The notes: generated by a model from the sequence alone, not told the origin. A DNA stretch of 64,000 nt from Comamonas resistens (GCF_030064165.1 NZ_CP125947.1:1674001-1738000); one strand, 5' to 3'. Numbered from the stretch's first letter, positions 35,076 to 43,276 are shown. A program made the numbers and translations.

Positions 35076-35576
35076 ATGACGGCTCAAATTGCAGAAAGGC
35101 TGCACTACCAAGGGGAGGACGTGGCGATGTGCACGAACCCTCTCAGCGACTACTTCGCCATGGGCGGATTCAACCCGCGCTTCGAGTCGAACTGCACGGC
35201 GCTATGGCGCGGCTACGTCGGCAGTTGGGAGATCGTTGACGACCGCCTGTACCTGGTCGGTCTGACCGGAACGCTCGAAGACGGCGCCGAGGCATCATTG
35301 GCAACCATCTTCCCAGAGTTCCCAGAGCGTGCGTTCGCCCACTGGTACTCCGGCACGATCCGCATCCCCCAGGGCAAGCAACTCGAATACGTCCACATGG
35401 GCTACGGCAGTACCTTCGAGAGAGACCTGTTCCTAGATGTCGAGCGGGGTGTGGTTGTGACAACCCGAGTGCGTCAAAACGGAGTCGCTGACTTTGAAAG
35501 CGCCCCTGAAGGCTATGAGGTCGGGGCCATGACGGTGTTTCCTCGAACCGGCAAAGGCGAAGGGGAGTCGGCGTGA
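35076..35576 (+). CDS. Hypothetical protein of the DraG cluster
   Basis: A 166-residue soluble protein starting at ATG 35076, chosen because AAGGGGAAG lies 8 bases upstream. An in-frame upstream ATG at 35037 overlaps the preceding gene and has no such site. The sequence is mixed alpha/beta with several aromatic stretches (YFAMGGFNPRFESNC, WYSGTIRIPQGKQLEYVHMGYGS). No transmembrane segment or recognised motif is visible. Its stop overlaps the next start (GTGA), so the two are translationally coupled. Function unknown. Confidence 0.55.
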   Translation: MTAQIAERLHYQGEDVAMCTNPLSDYFAMGGFNPRFESNCTALWRGYVGSWEIVDDRLYLVGLTGTLEDGAEASLATIFPEFPERAFAHWYSGTIRIPQGKQLEYVHMGYGSTFERDLFLDVERGVVVTTRVRQNGVADFESAPEGYEVGAMTVFPRTGKGEGESA

Positions 35577-36175
35577 TCTATCTCTACTGGTATCTCGGTG
35601 TCGGAGTGGCGGTCCTCGCCGTCGTCTATGGCGCACACCGCCTGACAAAGGAGAAAGAGTCCGAATTTCTTCGTGATCTACTCGACGCTGTCAACCCGGA
35701 TCGCAAGAAACTTTCCTACCGCATCCTCAACAACGTCGTCGCGCCGGTTCTGACTGCGATCCTGGTTGTCGCCGTCTGGCCTGTGGCTGTCTATATGAAG
35801 GCTAAAGAGATGCTCCAGAAGAAGGACGGGACTGAGATCGAAAAGGAGCGCGAATTCGCCGTTGAGCGTCAACATCTTCAGGAACGCCTGACGGTGCAGG
35901 AGGTCGAGAGGCGCGAAGTCGTCACCGACCCGCTCAAAGCTGTGCCTGAATTGCCTTTTGGCCATCTCAACGCGGCGTGGCAGGAGTTCCTCAACGGCCA
36001 CGTCGATGGCGGTGAGTTATGGTCGTTCTCGGCGCGGTGGCAGACGACATGGGGGCGCAAGGAGCTGAGGTCCGGATATGTGGTGGTCCGGGACGGAGCG
36101 CCGTGTGCCCACTTTCTGACTGTATGGAAAAACATCCTGGACGACACCGACGGCGAGGCCAAACAGGCGCACTGA
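35573..36175 (+). CDS. Small membrane-anchored hypothetical protein of the DraG cluster
   Basis: A 200-residue protein starting at GTG 35573 with AGGGGAG upstream. Residues 1-20 are a hydrophobic anchor (IYLYWYLGVGVAVLAVVYGA). A second hydrophobic stretch near 55-75 (VVAPVLTAILVVAVWPVAVYM) gives a two-pass membrane layout. A charged coiled-coil-like segment (EREFAVERQHLQERLTVQEVERREV) and a soluble C-terminus follow. It is the last gene of the four-gene cluster. I recognise no family; membrane anchoring may localise the cluster's products or make this the effector. Confidence 0.55.
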   Translation: MIYLYWYLGVGVAVLAVVYGAHRLTKEKESEFLRDLLDAVNPDRKKLSYRILNNVVAPVLTAILVVAVWPVAVYMKAKEMLQKKDGTEIEKEREFAVERQHLQERLTVQEVERREVVTDPLKAVPELPFGHLNAAWQEFLNGHVDGGELWSFSARWQTTWGRKELRSGYVVVRDGAPCAHFLTVWKNILDDTDGEAKQAH

Positions 36176-36207
36176 CGATATACCGGGATGCTCGGAAGGC
36201 AGGCTGA

Positions 36208-36315
36208 CTCAACGTCACCTGGGGCTCCAGACTTCAGGAACAGATCCGCATCTTCGATGGCCTGCGGACGCTGGTTCAATTCCGCAAATGGGAATCGAAC
36301 TGGCGCCATGAGTGA
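36208..36315 (+). pseudogene. Possible 3' remnant of a gene near the island edge
   Basis: Between 36176 and 36470 there is no complete gene. One + strand frame (36208-36315) reads NVTWGSRLQEQIRIFDGLRT followed by LVQFRKWESNWRHE and a stop. It has coding-like composition but no start codon, as it is preceded by an in-frame TGA. It could be the tail end of a disrupted gene. The rest of the interval shows no ORF or RNA that I trust. Very tentative. Confidence 0.25.
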
Positions 36316-36454
36316 TGCCCCGGACGGGTGACCTCGGCCAGGCAGAACTGGCAGGATTGTCGGCAGTTGGGGCCGGATTCCGCACCTTTCCGCAGGAGTT
36401 CGCGGTGGTCGTAAGGCGCTGAGTTACTGAGGTTTGGCGCAGGGTTCCACCCCA

Positions 36455-36462
36455 CCACCATC
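36455..36462 (+). other. Candidate left attachment core of the integrative element
   Basis: CCACCATC here is repeated at 55453-55460. The surrounding bases (GGGTTCCACCCC 36442-36453, then CCACCATCCACCA) resemble, over about 26 bases, the 3' end of a tmRNA/tRNA (GGTTC…CCACCA). That type of sequence is a usual target of P4-type integrases. No tRNA or tmRNA body precedes it and the T-stem does not pair, so it would be a degenerate copy. The 8-bp identity is too short to be certain. Confidence 0.35.
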
Positions 36463-36474
36463 CACCAAAACAAA

Positions 36475-36507
36475 GGCCACCAAGTACATACACTTGGTGG
36501 CCTTTTT
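36475..36507 (+). terminator. Strong rho-independent terminator at the left end of the element
   Basis: A perfect 11-bp stem (GGCCACCAAGT 36475-36485 with ACTTGGTGGCC 36492-36502) has a 6-base loop and is followed by TTTTT. It isolates the integrase region from transcription coming from the DraG cluster, or ended the gene that formerly served as the attachment site. Confidence 0.8.
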
Positions 36508-36573
36508 CATTGGTAAATCAGTATCTTGTAGAACAATGGCATACAGGGGAGAACATTGACAGCCAAGCTGTGA

Positions 36574-36749
36574 CCGGGGAACATATCGGGGAACAAAGCG
36601 ACGTTTTTGATCTTGACCGGGGAACAGAGAGGGTCGCCGGGGAACACGATAGGCACTGTGTTCCGTTTTCTCTCTATAGACCGTTCATAAACGCGGAACG
36701 TCGTGGCCGGGGAACATTTCCCTAAAACCTTTGAAAGCCGGGGAACACG
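36574..36749 (+). repeat. Six copies of a 12-bp repeat (CCGGGGAACANN) upstream of int
   Basis: Copies begin at 36574, 36586 (TCGGGGAACA variant; tandem with the first), 36617, 36637, 36707 and 36738. A looser copy (CAGGGGAGAACA) starts at 36544 and an inverted TGTTCCG lies at 36658-36664. The last copy ends 3 bases before the int ATG, so its GGGGAA also serves as the ribosome binding site. The same repeat recurs at 55361-55384. This layout is typical of integrase arm-type sites or of an Int/RepA-like autoregulatory iteron set. Confidence 0.85.
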
Positions 36750-36752
36750 CTA

Positions 36753-37970
36753 ATGCTTACAGATGCTCAGTGTCGCAATGCCACATGCCCTCCTGATAAA
36801 AAGCGGGCACGTTTGACGGACTCAAGTGGGCTGTATCTGGAAGTCAGTCCTGGAGGATCCAGGCGCTGGTTTCAGAAAATTTACCGAGACGGCAAGGAAA
36901 CGAGGCTGGCGCTGGGGAGCTACCCGACGGTGAGTTTGACTGCTGCAAGGCGGGCCAGAGATGCTGCAAAGTTGCAAAAAGCCGACGGAGTGGATCCGAT
37001 ACAGGCGCGTAAGGTTGAACGGCTGAAGGCCAGCAATCCTGCGGGAGATAGTTTTCAGGTCGTTGCGCTGGAGTGGTATGAAAAGCAGGAATCTCAATGG
37101 AGCGAAACGCACGCTGTACGCGCTAAGCGCCAGCTAGAGAGGGATTTGTTCCCATGGCTGGGCGATAGGCGATTGGCGGATATCGAGCCTGTGGAGCTTT
37201 TGGCAGTGCTGCGCAAGATTGAGGAGCGTGGTGCGGTTGAGACAGCTGACCGAGGCTTGATGTTGGCTCGCCAAGTCTGGCGCTATGGCGTTGCCACGGG
37301 GCGGGTGGGTCGTGACATAACGGGAGACCTCAAAGGGGCATTGTCACCGTATCGTGGTAAGCACTTTGCTGCCATTACAGAGCCTCAACAATTTAGTGAG
37401 CTGCTGCGGGCCATCAAAGGGTACAAAGGCGGGCCGGTCGTTCGCGCCGCTTTACGGCTGGCTCCGATGCTGTTTCAGCGTCCCGGCGAGTTACGTGGTG
37501 CGGCCTGGGCAGAGATGGATTTGGATGCCGCGCTGTGGACGATTCCGGCAGCCCGGATGAAGCGCAACAAGGACGGTAAGGAAAACGGGCAGCCCCATAT
37601 CGTCCCGCTGTCTACACAGGCTGTTCAGATTCTGGAAGCCCTGAAGCCATACACGGAGATTACCGGATTGGTGTTCCCCGGTGAGCGGCAGCGCAGCAAA
37701 CCTATATCTGAAAACTCAGTTCGCACTGCCTTGATATCTATGGGCTACACGCCAGATATTCAGACTTGGCATGGATTCAGAGCTTCGGCACGCACCATGC
37801 TTGCTGAGCAGTTGGAGTTCGACCCTCTGGTGATTGAGGCGCAGTTGGCTCATGCGGTGCGTGATGCTAACGGGCGCGCATACAACCGAACTACCTATTT
37901 GAAGCAGCGCCAAATCATGATGCAGCGTTGGGCAGATTACTTGGATAAGTTAACTGCTGCAGGAGCCTGA
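36753..37970 (+). CDS. int: P4-family tyrosine integrase
   Basis: A 405-residue integrase. The N-terminal ~80 residues are the DUF4102 (P4-type) arm-binding domain (MLTDAQCRNATCP…GLYLEVSPGGSRRWFQKIYRDGKETRLALGSYP). A core-binding SAM-like domain occupies about 100-190. The catalytic domain has the first Arg in FQRPGELRGAAW, HGFRASARTML as H-x-x-R, and HAVRDANGRAYNRTTY with the active-site Tyr near residue 390. The protein looks complete and active. The ATG lies directly after the last 12-bp repeat, implying autoregulation by its own binding site. It would insert the element into a tRNA- or tmRNA-like 3' end. Confidence 0.93.
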   Translation: MLTDAQCRNATCPPDKKRARLTDSSGLYLEVSPGGSRRWFQKIYRDGKETRLALGSYPTVSLTAARRARDAAKLQKADGVDPIQARKVERLKASNPAGDSFQVVALEWYEKQESQWSETHAVRAKRQLERDLFPWLGDRRLADIEPVELLAVLRKIEERGAVETADRGLMLARQVWRYGVATGRVGRDITGDLKGALSPYRGKHFAAITEPQQFSELLRAIKGYKGGPVVRAALRLAPMLFQRPGELRGAAWAEMDLDAALWTIPAARMKRNKDGKENGQPHIVPLSTQAVQILEALKPYTEITGLVFPGERQRSKPISENSVRTALISMGYTPDIQTWHGFRASARTMLAEQLEFDPLVIEAQLAHAVRDANGRAYNRTTYLKQRQIMMQRWADYLDKLTAAGA

Positions 37971-38033
37971 GTGAGCCATCGATTGCTACGAATTTCCTAC
38001 GCAAAAAAGTTGTGAGCGAACCTAAGGATATAG

Positions 38034-38630
38034 ATGACCGTAGATCAGGATTGGCATGAAAAAATATTTGGTGAGATCGTTGGCCCCATTCCTCCTGGAG
38101 GCATAACTCGGACAGTGCATGTCCCTGAAGAGGTGTACCAATTTTTTATGGAATATGCGGCAGGCCGAAGCCGTCATGTGAAGGTATTACAGGCAGAGGG
38201 CTATGACTACGACGCGTTGCTGCAAAGGTGTGCAGGAGCATTGCAGGCTGGAGATATGCAGGAGAGTCGCATAAAGGGGCTTGTCCAAGTACTGACTGAT
38301 TGGCAGTCCACCGTTCAGGTAACGAATGAACTTACTGAAAGAAGTCTTGCACTTGTTGAGGATGCTCGTACTTTAATGGAGCTCCAATATGCACTCGGGG
38401 TAAAGGAAGGTAAGTCAGTTGCTCCCAAAAAAGGAGCTGAGAAGAGGCACGCAGAACATAGGGCCATGAAGGCTGATGTTTTCTCATGGCTTGATATCAA
38501 TATGTCTAGCTTCAAAAGTATGGATAGGGCTGCGGAGGCTATTGCGGGGAAGGTTGCTCCTATTGCTTTCAGAACCGCGCGAGCGTGGGTTGGAGAATGG
38601 AAGAAGGTACGCGCTGCTAGCAAAGCGTAG
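38034..38630 (+). CDS. Hypothetical protein with conserved C-terminal helical domain
   Basis: A 198-residue protein. TAAGGATAT precedes the ATG at a good distance. The C-terminal third (HAEHRAMKADVFSWLDINM…FKSMDRAAEAIAGK…RTARAWVGEWKK) looks like a conserved helical unit seen in accessory regions of Burkholderiales, possibly DNA-associated. The N-terminal part holds a RTVHVPEEVYQFFMEYA segment. GC content is lower than the neighbours, suggesting a recent acquisition. Lies between int and the regulator, often the place of excision or immunity genes. Function unknown. Confidence 0.6.
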   Translation: MTVDQDWHEKIFGEIVGPIPPGGITRTVHVPEEVYQFFMEYAAGRSRHVKVLQAEGYDYDALLQRCAGALQAGDMQESRIKGLVQVLTDWQSTVQVTNELTERSLALVEDARTLMELQYALGVKEGKSVAPKKGAEKRHAEHRAMKADVFSWLDINMSSFKSMDRAAEAIAGKVAPIAFRTARAWVGEWKKVRAASKA

Positions 38631-38747
38631 GTTGTGCAAGCGGGCTGAACTGTTTGCTGGCTAAGAGGCTTCAAAAGCCATCTCAGAAAAAACAGACTGC
38701 TACCCATCGAAACAACGGCAAGCAAAGCCGAGGAAAGATGGACAGCT

Positions 38748-38996
38748 ATGGCTCTTTGGAGAATTGAAGCCTGTAAGGCAGAGACAGGCGACCGCAGCAA
38801 TACCAGCATTTACAACGCTATCCGTGCTGGCACTTTTACGAAACCCGTAGCCATTGGCCAGCGAGCAAAAGCCTGGCCTGACTACGAGGTCAAGGCGATT
38901 GTTCGTGCGCGTATTGCTGGTAAATCGGATGACGAAATCCGCGAACTGGTGAACCGCTTGCATGAAAAGCGTGTAGATCCGCTGGCTATGGTCTAA
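38748..38996 (+). CDS. AlpA-like small DNA-binding regulator
   Basis: An 82-residue protein with an AlpA/excisionase-type winged helix: WRIEACKAETGDRSNTSIYNAIRAGTF, then KPVAIGQRAKAWPDYEVKAIV. The middle part matches the 'S.tTiYr.i..G.FP.Pv.lg.r..gW...Ev' pattern. Regulators of this type activate or repress integrase and replication genes in P4-like elements. It has a GAGGAAAG leader and precedes the replication genes. Strong by pattern; target not visible. Confidence 0.75.
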   Translation: MALWRIEACKAETGDRSNTSIYNAIRAGTFTKPVAIGQRAKAWPDYEVKAIVRARIAGKSDDEIRELVNRLHEKRVDPLAMV

Positions 38997-39005
38997 GGAG
39001 GGCAT

Positions 39006-39287
39006 ATGAACAAGCCCCAAGACCTTCTGAGCCTGGCGCAAGCCGCTATCAACTATGCCCAGGCGGTGGCCAATACCGCCCAGTGCAAGGGTACGTTGCA
39101 TGCCGGCTATCACGCCTGGCGCATTCAGACCCAAACCTTTGAGTACATCCCGCGCCGCAGCGATGCATGGAATGCCATGATGCTTGCCACTGCTGGCGAG
39201 TACCAGAAGTTGCGCAATGCAAAAAGCCGTGAATGGCGTGCCAAGCAGAAGTTGCTGGCTCTGGCCAAGCGCTGGGAGGGCATGTAA
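39006..39287 (+). CDS. Small hypothetical protein of the element
   Basis: A 93-residue helical protein with a perfect AAGGAGG 6 bases before the ATG, so it is well translated. The sequence has Gln/Ala-rich helices (LSLAQAAINYAQAVANTAQ) and a basic end (LRNAKSREWRAKQKLLALAKRWEGM), suggesting nucleic acid contact. Its stop overlaps the next start (TAATG). No family recognised. Confidence 0.6.
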   Translation: MNKPQDLLSLAQAAINYAQAVANTAQCKGTLHAGYHAWRIQTQTFEYIPRRSDAWNAMMLATAGEYQKLRNAKSREWRAKQKLLALAKRWEGM

Positions 39288-39505
39288 TGGCCTTGAAGAC
39301 AACACCCGGCACTACTGGCACCGCAGCATCGAGCGCTGCAGACGCGCCCCCTTCGACTAACACCAATAAGGATTTTCACGTCCTGCACTCCAGCGCAGAA
39401 ACGCAGAGCGAAACCTACTGGGCGCAGCGCTGGGGCCTGGTGCGCCATCTGCCCAAGTTGCACGATACGTGGCTGTTCGTGGCGCAGATTGGGGAGCGCA
39501 TGTAA
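39287..39505 (+). CDS. Small hypothetical protein of the element
   Basis: A 72-residue protein translationally coupled by TAATG on both sides (39285-39289 and 39503-39507). The N-terminus is Ala/Thr-rich and likely disordered; the C-terminal half is ETYWAQRWGLVRHLPKLHDTWLFVAQIGERM. It looks like a small accessory of the following primase-helicase gene. No family recognised. Confidence 0.55.
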   Translation: MALKTTPGTTGTAASSAADAPPSTNTNKDFHVLHSSAETQSETYWAQRWGLVRHLPKLHDTWLFVAQIGERM

Positions 39506-41952
39506 TGGTGTTTGTTGAGCAATTCCAAAGCGCCATCGCAGCGGCTGGTCTGCCTTCCCCCGAGTTGGTCCAGGGCGATGGCAAGCTGTACCGCTACAGC
39601 ACCAATGGCAAGCGCGGTGATCAATCGGGCTGGTTCGTACTGCACGATGATGGGGATATGGCTGCGGGTGCATTCGGCTGCTGGCGCACTGGCATCCAGC
39701 AGACCTGGTGCAGCAAGGAGGTGAGCATGTTCACACCTAGCCAGCTCAGCGCCCACCAACAGCGCATGCAGGCCATTGCCAAGCAGCGCGAAGCCGACAA
39801 GGCCCAGCGCCAGCAGGAGGCTGCGGTTGTGGCGCTCAAGCGCTGGGAGGCTGCTGTGCCAGCTGCCGCAGACCACCCTTATCTGATGCGTAAAGGCATT
39901 CAAGCCCACGGCATCAAGGCAGAAAGCGAGTCTTTGCTGGTCCCGCTGCGCGACGTCTCTACCACTTTGCATAGTCTGCAGGCCATTGGCCCCGAAGGTG
40001 ACAAGCGCTTCCAGCTGGATGGTCGCATCAAAGGCTGCTACTTCGCCATCGGCAAGCCCAAGGGGCTGCTGATTGTGTGTGAGGGCTTCGCCACGGGTGC
40101 ATCCATCCATGAGGCCAGCGGCCATGCTGTGGCCTGTGCGATGAATGCTGGCAACCTGCTGGAAGTAGCCCAGGCACTGCACCGCAAATACCCTCAACTG
40201 CGTCTGATGCTGGCAGCGGACGATGACTGGAAAACCGACGGCAATCCTGGCCTGACCAAGGCCCGTGAAGCCGCCCAGGCGGTGGGGGCACTGCTGGCGC
40301 TGCCACGCTTTGACGGCCTGCGTGACGATAAAGCCACCGACTTCAACGACCTGCACCAGAGTGAGGGACTGGAGGCTGTGCGCGCATGCATTGAAGCAGC
40401 AATGACAGTGCAGGCCATGGCTGAGTCGGCGCCCATGCCGTCGTCGGCTGATACGGGCGCGGCATGGCCTGACCCCACGCCGTTGCCTGACGGTCTGCCG
40501 GCAGTGATGGCCTTTGATGAAGAGCTGATGCCTGTGGCGCTGCGTGCCTGTGTCATGGATATTGCCGAGCGCATGCAGTGCCCGCCAGACTTCACAGCCG
40601 TGGGCACCTTGGTGGCTTTGTCCAGCTTGATTGGTGCGCGTGCGGTGGTCAAGCCCAAGGCCCATGATGACTGGCAGGTTGTCACCAATCTTTGGGGAGC
40701 CATTGTGGGCCGCCCTGGCGTCATGAAGTCTCCTGCTTTGAGCGAAGTGCTCAAGCCCTTGCACCGCCTTGAGAAAGCGGAGCGTGAGCTGTGGCAGGCA
40801 GAGCTTGAGGCCTGGGAGCTTGATTGCAAAGTGGCCGAACTAGCGGAAGCGGCCAACGAACGCCAAGCCAAGAGCCTGGCTGCCAAAGATCCAGCGGCAG
40901 CGCGTGCCTTGCTGGAGCCCAAGGACATGCCGCCGAAGCCGGCCATGCGCCGCTATGTGATCAACGATGCCACCGTGGAAAAACTGGCAGACCTGCTGGT
41001 CACTAACCCCTGGGGCACCTTGGTCTATCGCGATGAAATGCATGGACTGCTGTGCAGCATGGACAAGCAAGGTCAGGAAGGCGCACGCGGCTTTTACCTG
41101 ACGGGCTACGACGGCAACCAAGGCCATGCAGTTGACCGCATTGGACGTGGTGAATCCTATGTGCCCCGCGTCTGCTTGGCGATGCTGGGCGGTATCCAGC
41201 CCGGAAAAATCCAAAGCTATGTGCGCGATGCGGTGGCTGGAGGCTCTGGTGACGATGGATTGTTGCAGCGCTTTGGTATGACGGTTTGGCCTGATATCAA
41301 AACCGAGTTCGTGTATGTGGACCGGAGGCCAGACCTCGCCGCCCGCCAAGCCGCGTGGGAGGTTTTTGAGCGCCTGAATGCTCTGCAGCCAGCCAATGAG
41401 GATGCCGCCATCGTCTGGAGCTTCAGTGCCCATGCTCAGGCACTGTTTGAAGAATGGATGGTGCCTTTCGAGCAGGAAATTCGCAGCGACTCGCTCCATC
41501 CTGCCCTGGTGTCGCACCTCTCCAAGTACCGCAAGCTGGTTCCGGCGCTGGCGCTGATCTTCGCTTTGGTCGATACGCCAGACAGCGCCAGCATCATTCA
41601 CGAGAACGAATTGATGCGCGCATTGGCCTGGGCAGACTATTTGCGCAGTCATGCAGAGCGCCTTTATGCCGCAGCGGTTGTCCCCGAAACGTCGGGTGCA
41701 CAAACACTGCTGGCCAAGCTCAAGGGCGGCAAGCTCAGCGATGCCCATGGGAATGCGCTCCTGCAATTCACCCCACGCCAAGTGGCTGTCAAACACTGGG
41801 CCGGATTGGGCACCCCGGATGCTGTGCGTAAAGCTGCCGATCTTTTGGCTGACTATGGCTGGCTGGTCAAAGACGTGGTGAGCCTGCCGGGGCGCCGTGA
41901 TAGTGAGATTTATGTGCTGCATCCCCAACTGCTGAAAGGGAGTGCGCAATGA
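39505..41952 (+). CDS. Primase-helicase-like replication protein (Toprim plus DUF3987)
   Basis: An 815-residue protein that starts at ATG 39505, coupled to the previous gene. The N-terminal ~300 residues resemble P4-alpha/virE-type primases: YLMRKGIQAHGI…LLVPLRD, LLIVCEGFATGASIHEA (Toprim glutamate) and MLAADDDWKTD…GLTKAREAA (Toprim Asp pair). From about 330 to 700 it is the DUF3987 helicase-like region (VGTLVALSSLIGARA, VVGRPGVMKS as Walker A, ending in FEEWMVPFEQEI). It would initiate replication of the element. No adjacent iteron origin was clearly seen, though the repeats near int could serve. The next gene overlaps it by 4 bases. Confidence 0.8.
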   Translation: MVFVEQFQSAIAAAGLPSPELVQGDGKLYRYSTNGKRGDQSGWFVLHDDGDMAAGAFGCWRTGIQQTWCSKEVSMFTPSQLSAHQQRMQAIAKQREADKAQRQQEAAVVALKRWEAAVPAAADHPYLMRKGIQAHGIKAESESLLVPLRDVSTTLHSLQAIGPEGDKRFQLDGRIKGCYFAIGKPKGLLIVCEGFATGASIHEASGHAVACAMNAGNLLEVAQALHRKYPQLRLMLAADDDWKTDGNPGLTKAREAAQAVGALLALPRFDGLRDDKATDFNDLHQSEGLEAVRACIEAAMTVQAMAESAPMPSSADTGAAWPDPTPLPDGLPAVMAFDEELMPVALRACVMDIAERMQCPPDFTAVGTLVALSSLIGARAVVKPKAHDDWQVVTNLWGAIVGRPGVMKSPALSEVLKPLHRLEKAERELWQAELEAWELDCKVAELAEAANERQAKSLAAKDPAAARALLEPKDMPPKPAMRRYVINDATVEKLADLLVTNPWGTLVYRDEMHGLLCSMDKQGQEGARGFYLTGYDGNQGHAVDRIGRGESYVPRVCLAMLGGIQPGKIQSYVRDAVAGGSGDDGLLQRFGMTVWPDIKTEFVYVDRRPDLAARQAAWEVFERLNALQPANEDAAIVWSFSAHAQALFEEWMVPFEQEIRSDSLHPALVSHLSKYRKLVPALALIFALVDTPDSASIIHENELMRALAWADYLRSHAERLYAAAVVPETSGAQTLLAKLKGGKLSDAHGNALLQFTPRQVAVKHWAGLGTPDAVRKAADLLADYGWLVKDVVSLPGRRDSEIYVLHPQLLKGSAQ

Positions 41953-42566
41953 ACTGGCTTGCACGCCTCAAGGCTGAAACCCACCGCTCAACGCACGCTA
42001 CAAACGCTACGCCCGCCAAGAACGTAGCGTTTGTAGCCCCCACTGCACAAGCAACTCTCACAACCGAGCAACATCCCGCAGCGCATCTGGCCCTGGGTGC
42101 CCTGAGCCCTGCGCCGAACACTGGCAAGGATACGAACGCTACGGACGCTACGACCACCCCAAACGTAGCGTTTGTAGTGCCCCCTCCATCAACAAAACTC
42201 ACAGCAGTGGGGCAAGCAGACTCTGATCGGTGGTGCTGGCCGCACAGCAGCGCCATGAACACCCTGGAGATTGACACCTTCATCGTGCGCCTAGAGCAGT
42301 TCACACGCCAAGGCGTCTCACTGCCAAATGCTGAGCTGCTGGCCGAGCGCCTGGTGCTGCGTGACCGGGATGAGGACGATCGCCAACTCTGCCTGGAATG
42401 CCAGCACCTGCAAGGCGATGTGGGCCGCTGGCGCTGCTCGAATGCTCATGCAGCGCGCATGGCCGTTGGTATCGCCAATGCGCCGTTGCCAGTGGGTATG
42501 ACACAGCAGTTGCAGCGCTGCCCCGGTTTTAGAGCTGACCAATCTTCTGCCGGAGGAACGATATGA
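41949..42566 (+). CDS. Hypothetical protein with NVAFV repeats and internal hairpins
   Basis: A 205-residue protein, ATGA-coupled to the primase gene. Residues 10-80 contain two similar blocks (HATNATPAKNVAFVAP and TNATDATTTPNVAFVVP). They are encoded by DNA that forms strong hairpins. The C-terminal half holds CLECQHLQGDVGRWRCSNAHAAR, a probable zinc-binding CxxC…C pattern, similar to zinc-finger proteins near the primase in such elements. Function unknown. Confidence 0.6.
   Translation: MNWLARLKAETHRSTHATNATPAKNVAFVAPTAQATLTTEQHPAAHLALGALSPAPNTGKDTNATDATTTPNVAFVVPPPSTKLTAVGQADSDRWCWPHSSAMNTLEIDTFIVRLEQFTRQGVSLPNAELLAERLVLRDRDEDDRQLCLECQHLQGDVGRWRCSNAHAARMAVGIANAPLPVGMTQQLQRCPGFRADQSSAGGTI
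41998..42177 (+). repeat. Two hairpin-forming repeats inside a coding sequence
   Basis: The first hairpin has a perfect 14-bp stem: CTACAAACGCTACG (41998-42011) and CGTAGCGTTTGTAG (42023-42036) around an 11-base loop. The second repeats the right arm exactly at 42164-42177, with a near-perfect left arm at 42131-42143 (one mismatch within the stem). Both code for N-A-T…N-V-A-F-V. A primary role as DNA/RNA structure (origin, packaging or regulatory element) is possible. Confidence 0.8.
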
Positions 42567-43276
42567 ATCAACGCAAATCAAAGGCGCAAGCGCAGAACAA
42601 CAAGAGCGAGGATAAGCATTTGACTCGCAAGCAGATTGAGTGTGTTGAGGGTGAAACCAAGGAGGCGACTGCCTTGAATTTTGCCAAGTTGGTCATATCG
42701 CCCGAAATGGCCAGTTTTCGCGTGATAACCAACCGTGAGCGTGAAGACCTGATGGCGCAGCTGGACACGCCTTCCCTGATAGGCGCTTTGCGCGAGCAAA
42801 CCCAGGCCGTACATCGTGGTGATATGAAAGCAGCCGAGGCCATGCTCATGAACCAAGCTACGGCACTGCAGTCTTTGTTTGTGAAGTTGACCGAAACAGG
42901 ACTACAGGCAGGACTACTGCGTCAGCAGGAAACAGCTTTGCGCCTGGCGCTCAAAGCCCAAAGTCAATGCCGCGCCACGCTGGAGACTCTGTCCAATATC
43001 AAGAACCCGCCAGTGGTGTATGCCAAACAAGCCAACGTGACGACAGGGCCGCAGCAGATCAATAACGGAGTGCCCTCAAGCGCGCCGAATGAGCCCGCAG
43101 GCACGCAGCAAAAAAAATCTCGCAAAAACAAACTGAAGGAATTGCCGCATGAACAAGAGCAATGGCTGGACTCAGGAGCGCCGGGCACAGCAGGCGGCAC
43201 GGATTCGTCAACAAAAGCCATGGCTCCAGTCCACAGGCCCAAAAACCGTGGAGGGCAAGGCCAAGGTAGCGCGTAA
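42563..43276 (+). CDS. Hypothetical protein of the replication module
   Basis: A 237-residue protein, ATGA-coupled to the previous gene. It has a basic N-terminus and a helical middle part with LDTPSLIGALREQTQAVHRGDMKAAEAMLMNQATALQSLF (about 70-115). The C-terminus is Gln/Lys-rich and probably disordered. The middle has the layout of small-terminase/replication accessory proteins in related islands, but I do not recognise a family. Its last 128 bases are overlapped by another frame. Confidence 0.55.
   Translation: MNQRKSKAQAQNNKSEDKHLTRKQIECVEGETKEATALNFAKLVISPEMASFRVITNREREDLMAQLDTPSLIGALREQTQAVHRGDMKAAEAMLMNQATALQSLFVKLTETGLQAGLLRQQETALRLALKAQSQCRATLETLSNIKNPPVVYAKQANVTTGPQQINNGVPSSAPNEPAGTQQKKSRKNKLKELPHEQEQWLDSGAPGTAGGTDSSTKAMAPVHRPKNRGGQGQGSA

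Noticed and set aside
36250..36310. GGTTCAATTCC-type T-arm-like stretch read as a possible tRNA
   Set aside because: No acceptor, D or anticodon stem pairs around it; it is not a complete tRNA on either strand.
36200..36474. A tmRNA gene ending at the CCACCA motif
   Set aside because: No tag-coding frame or 5' acceptor partner upstream; at most a 3'-end-like remnant used for integration.
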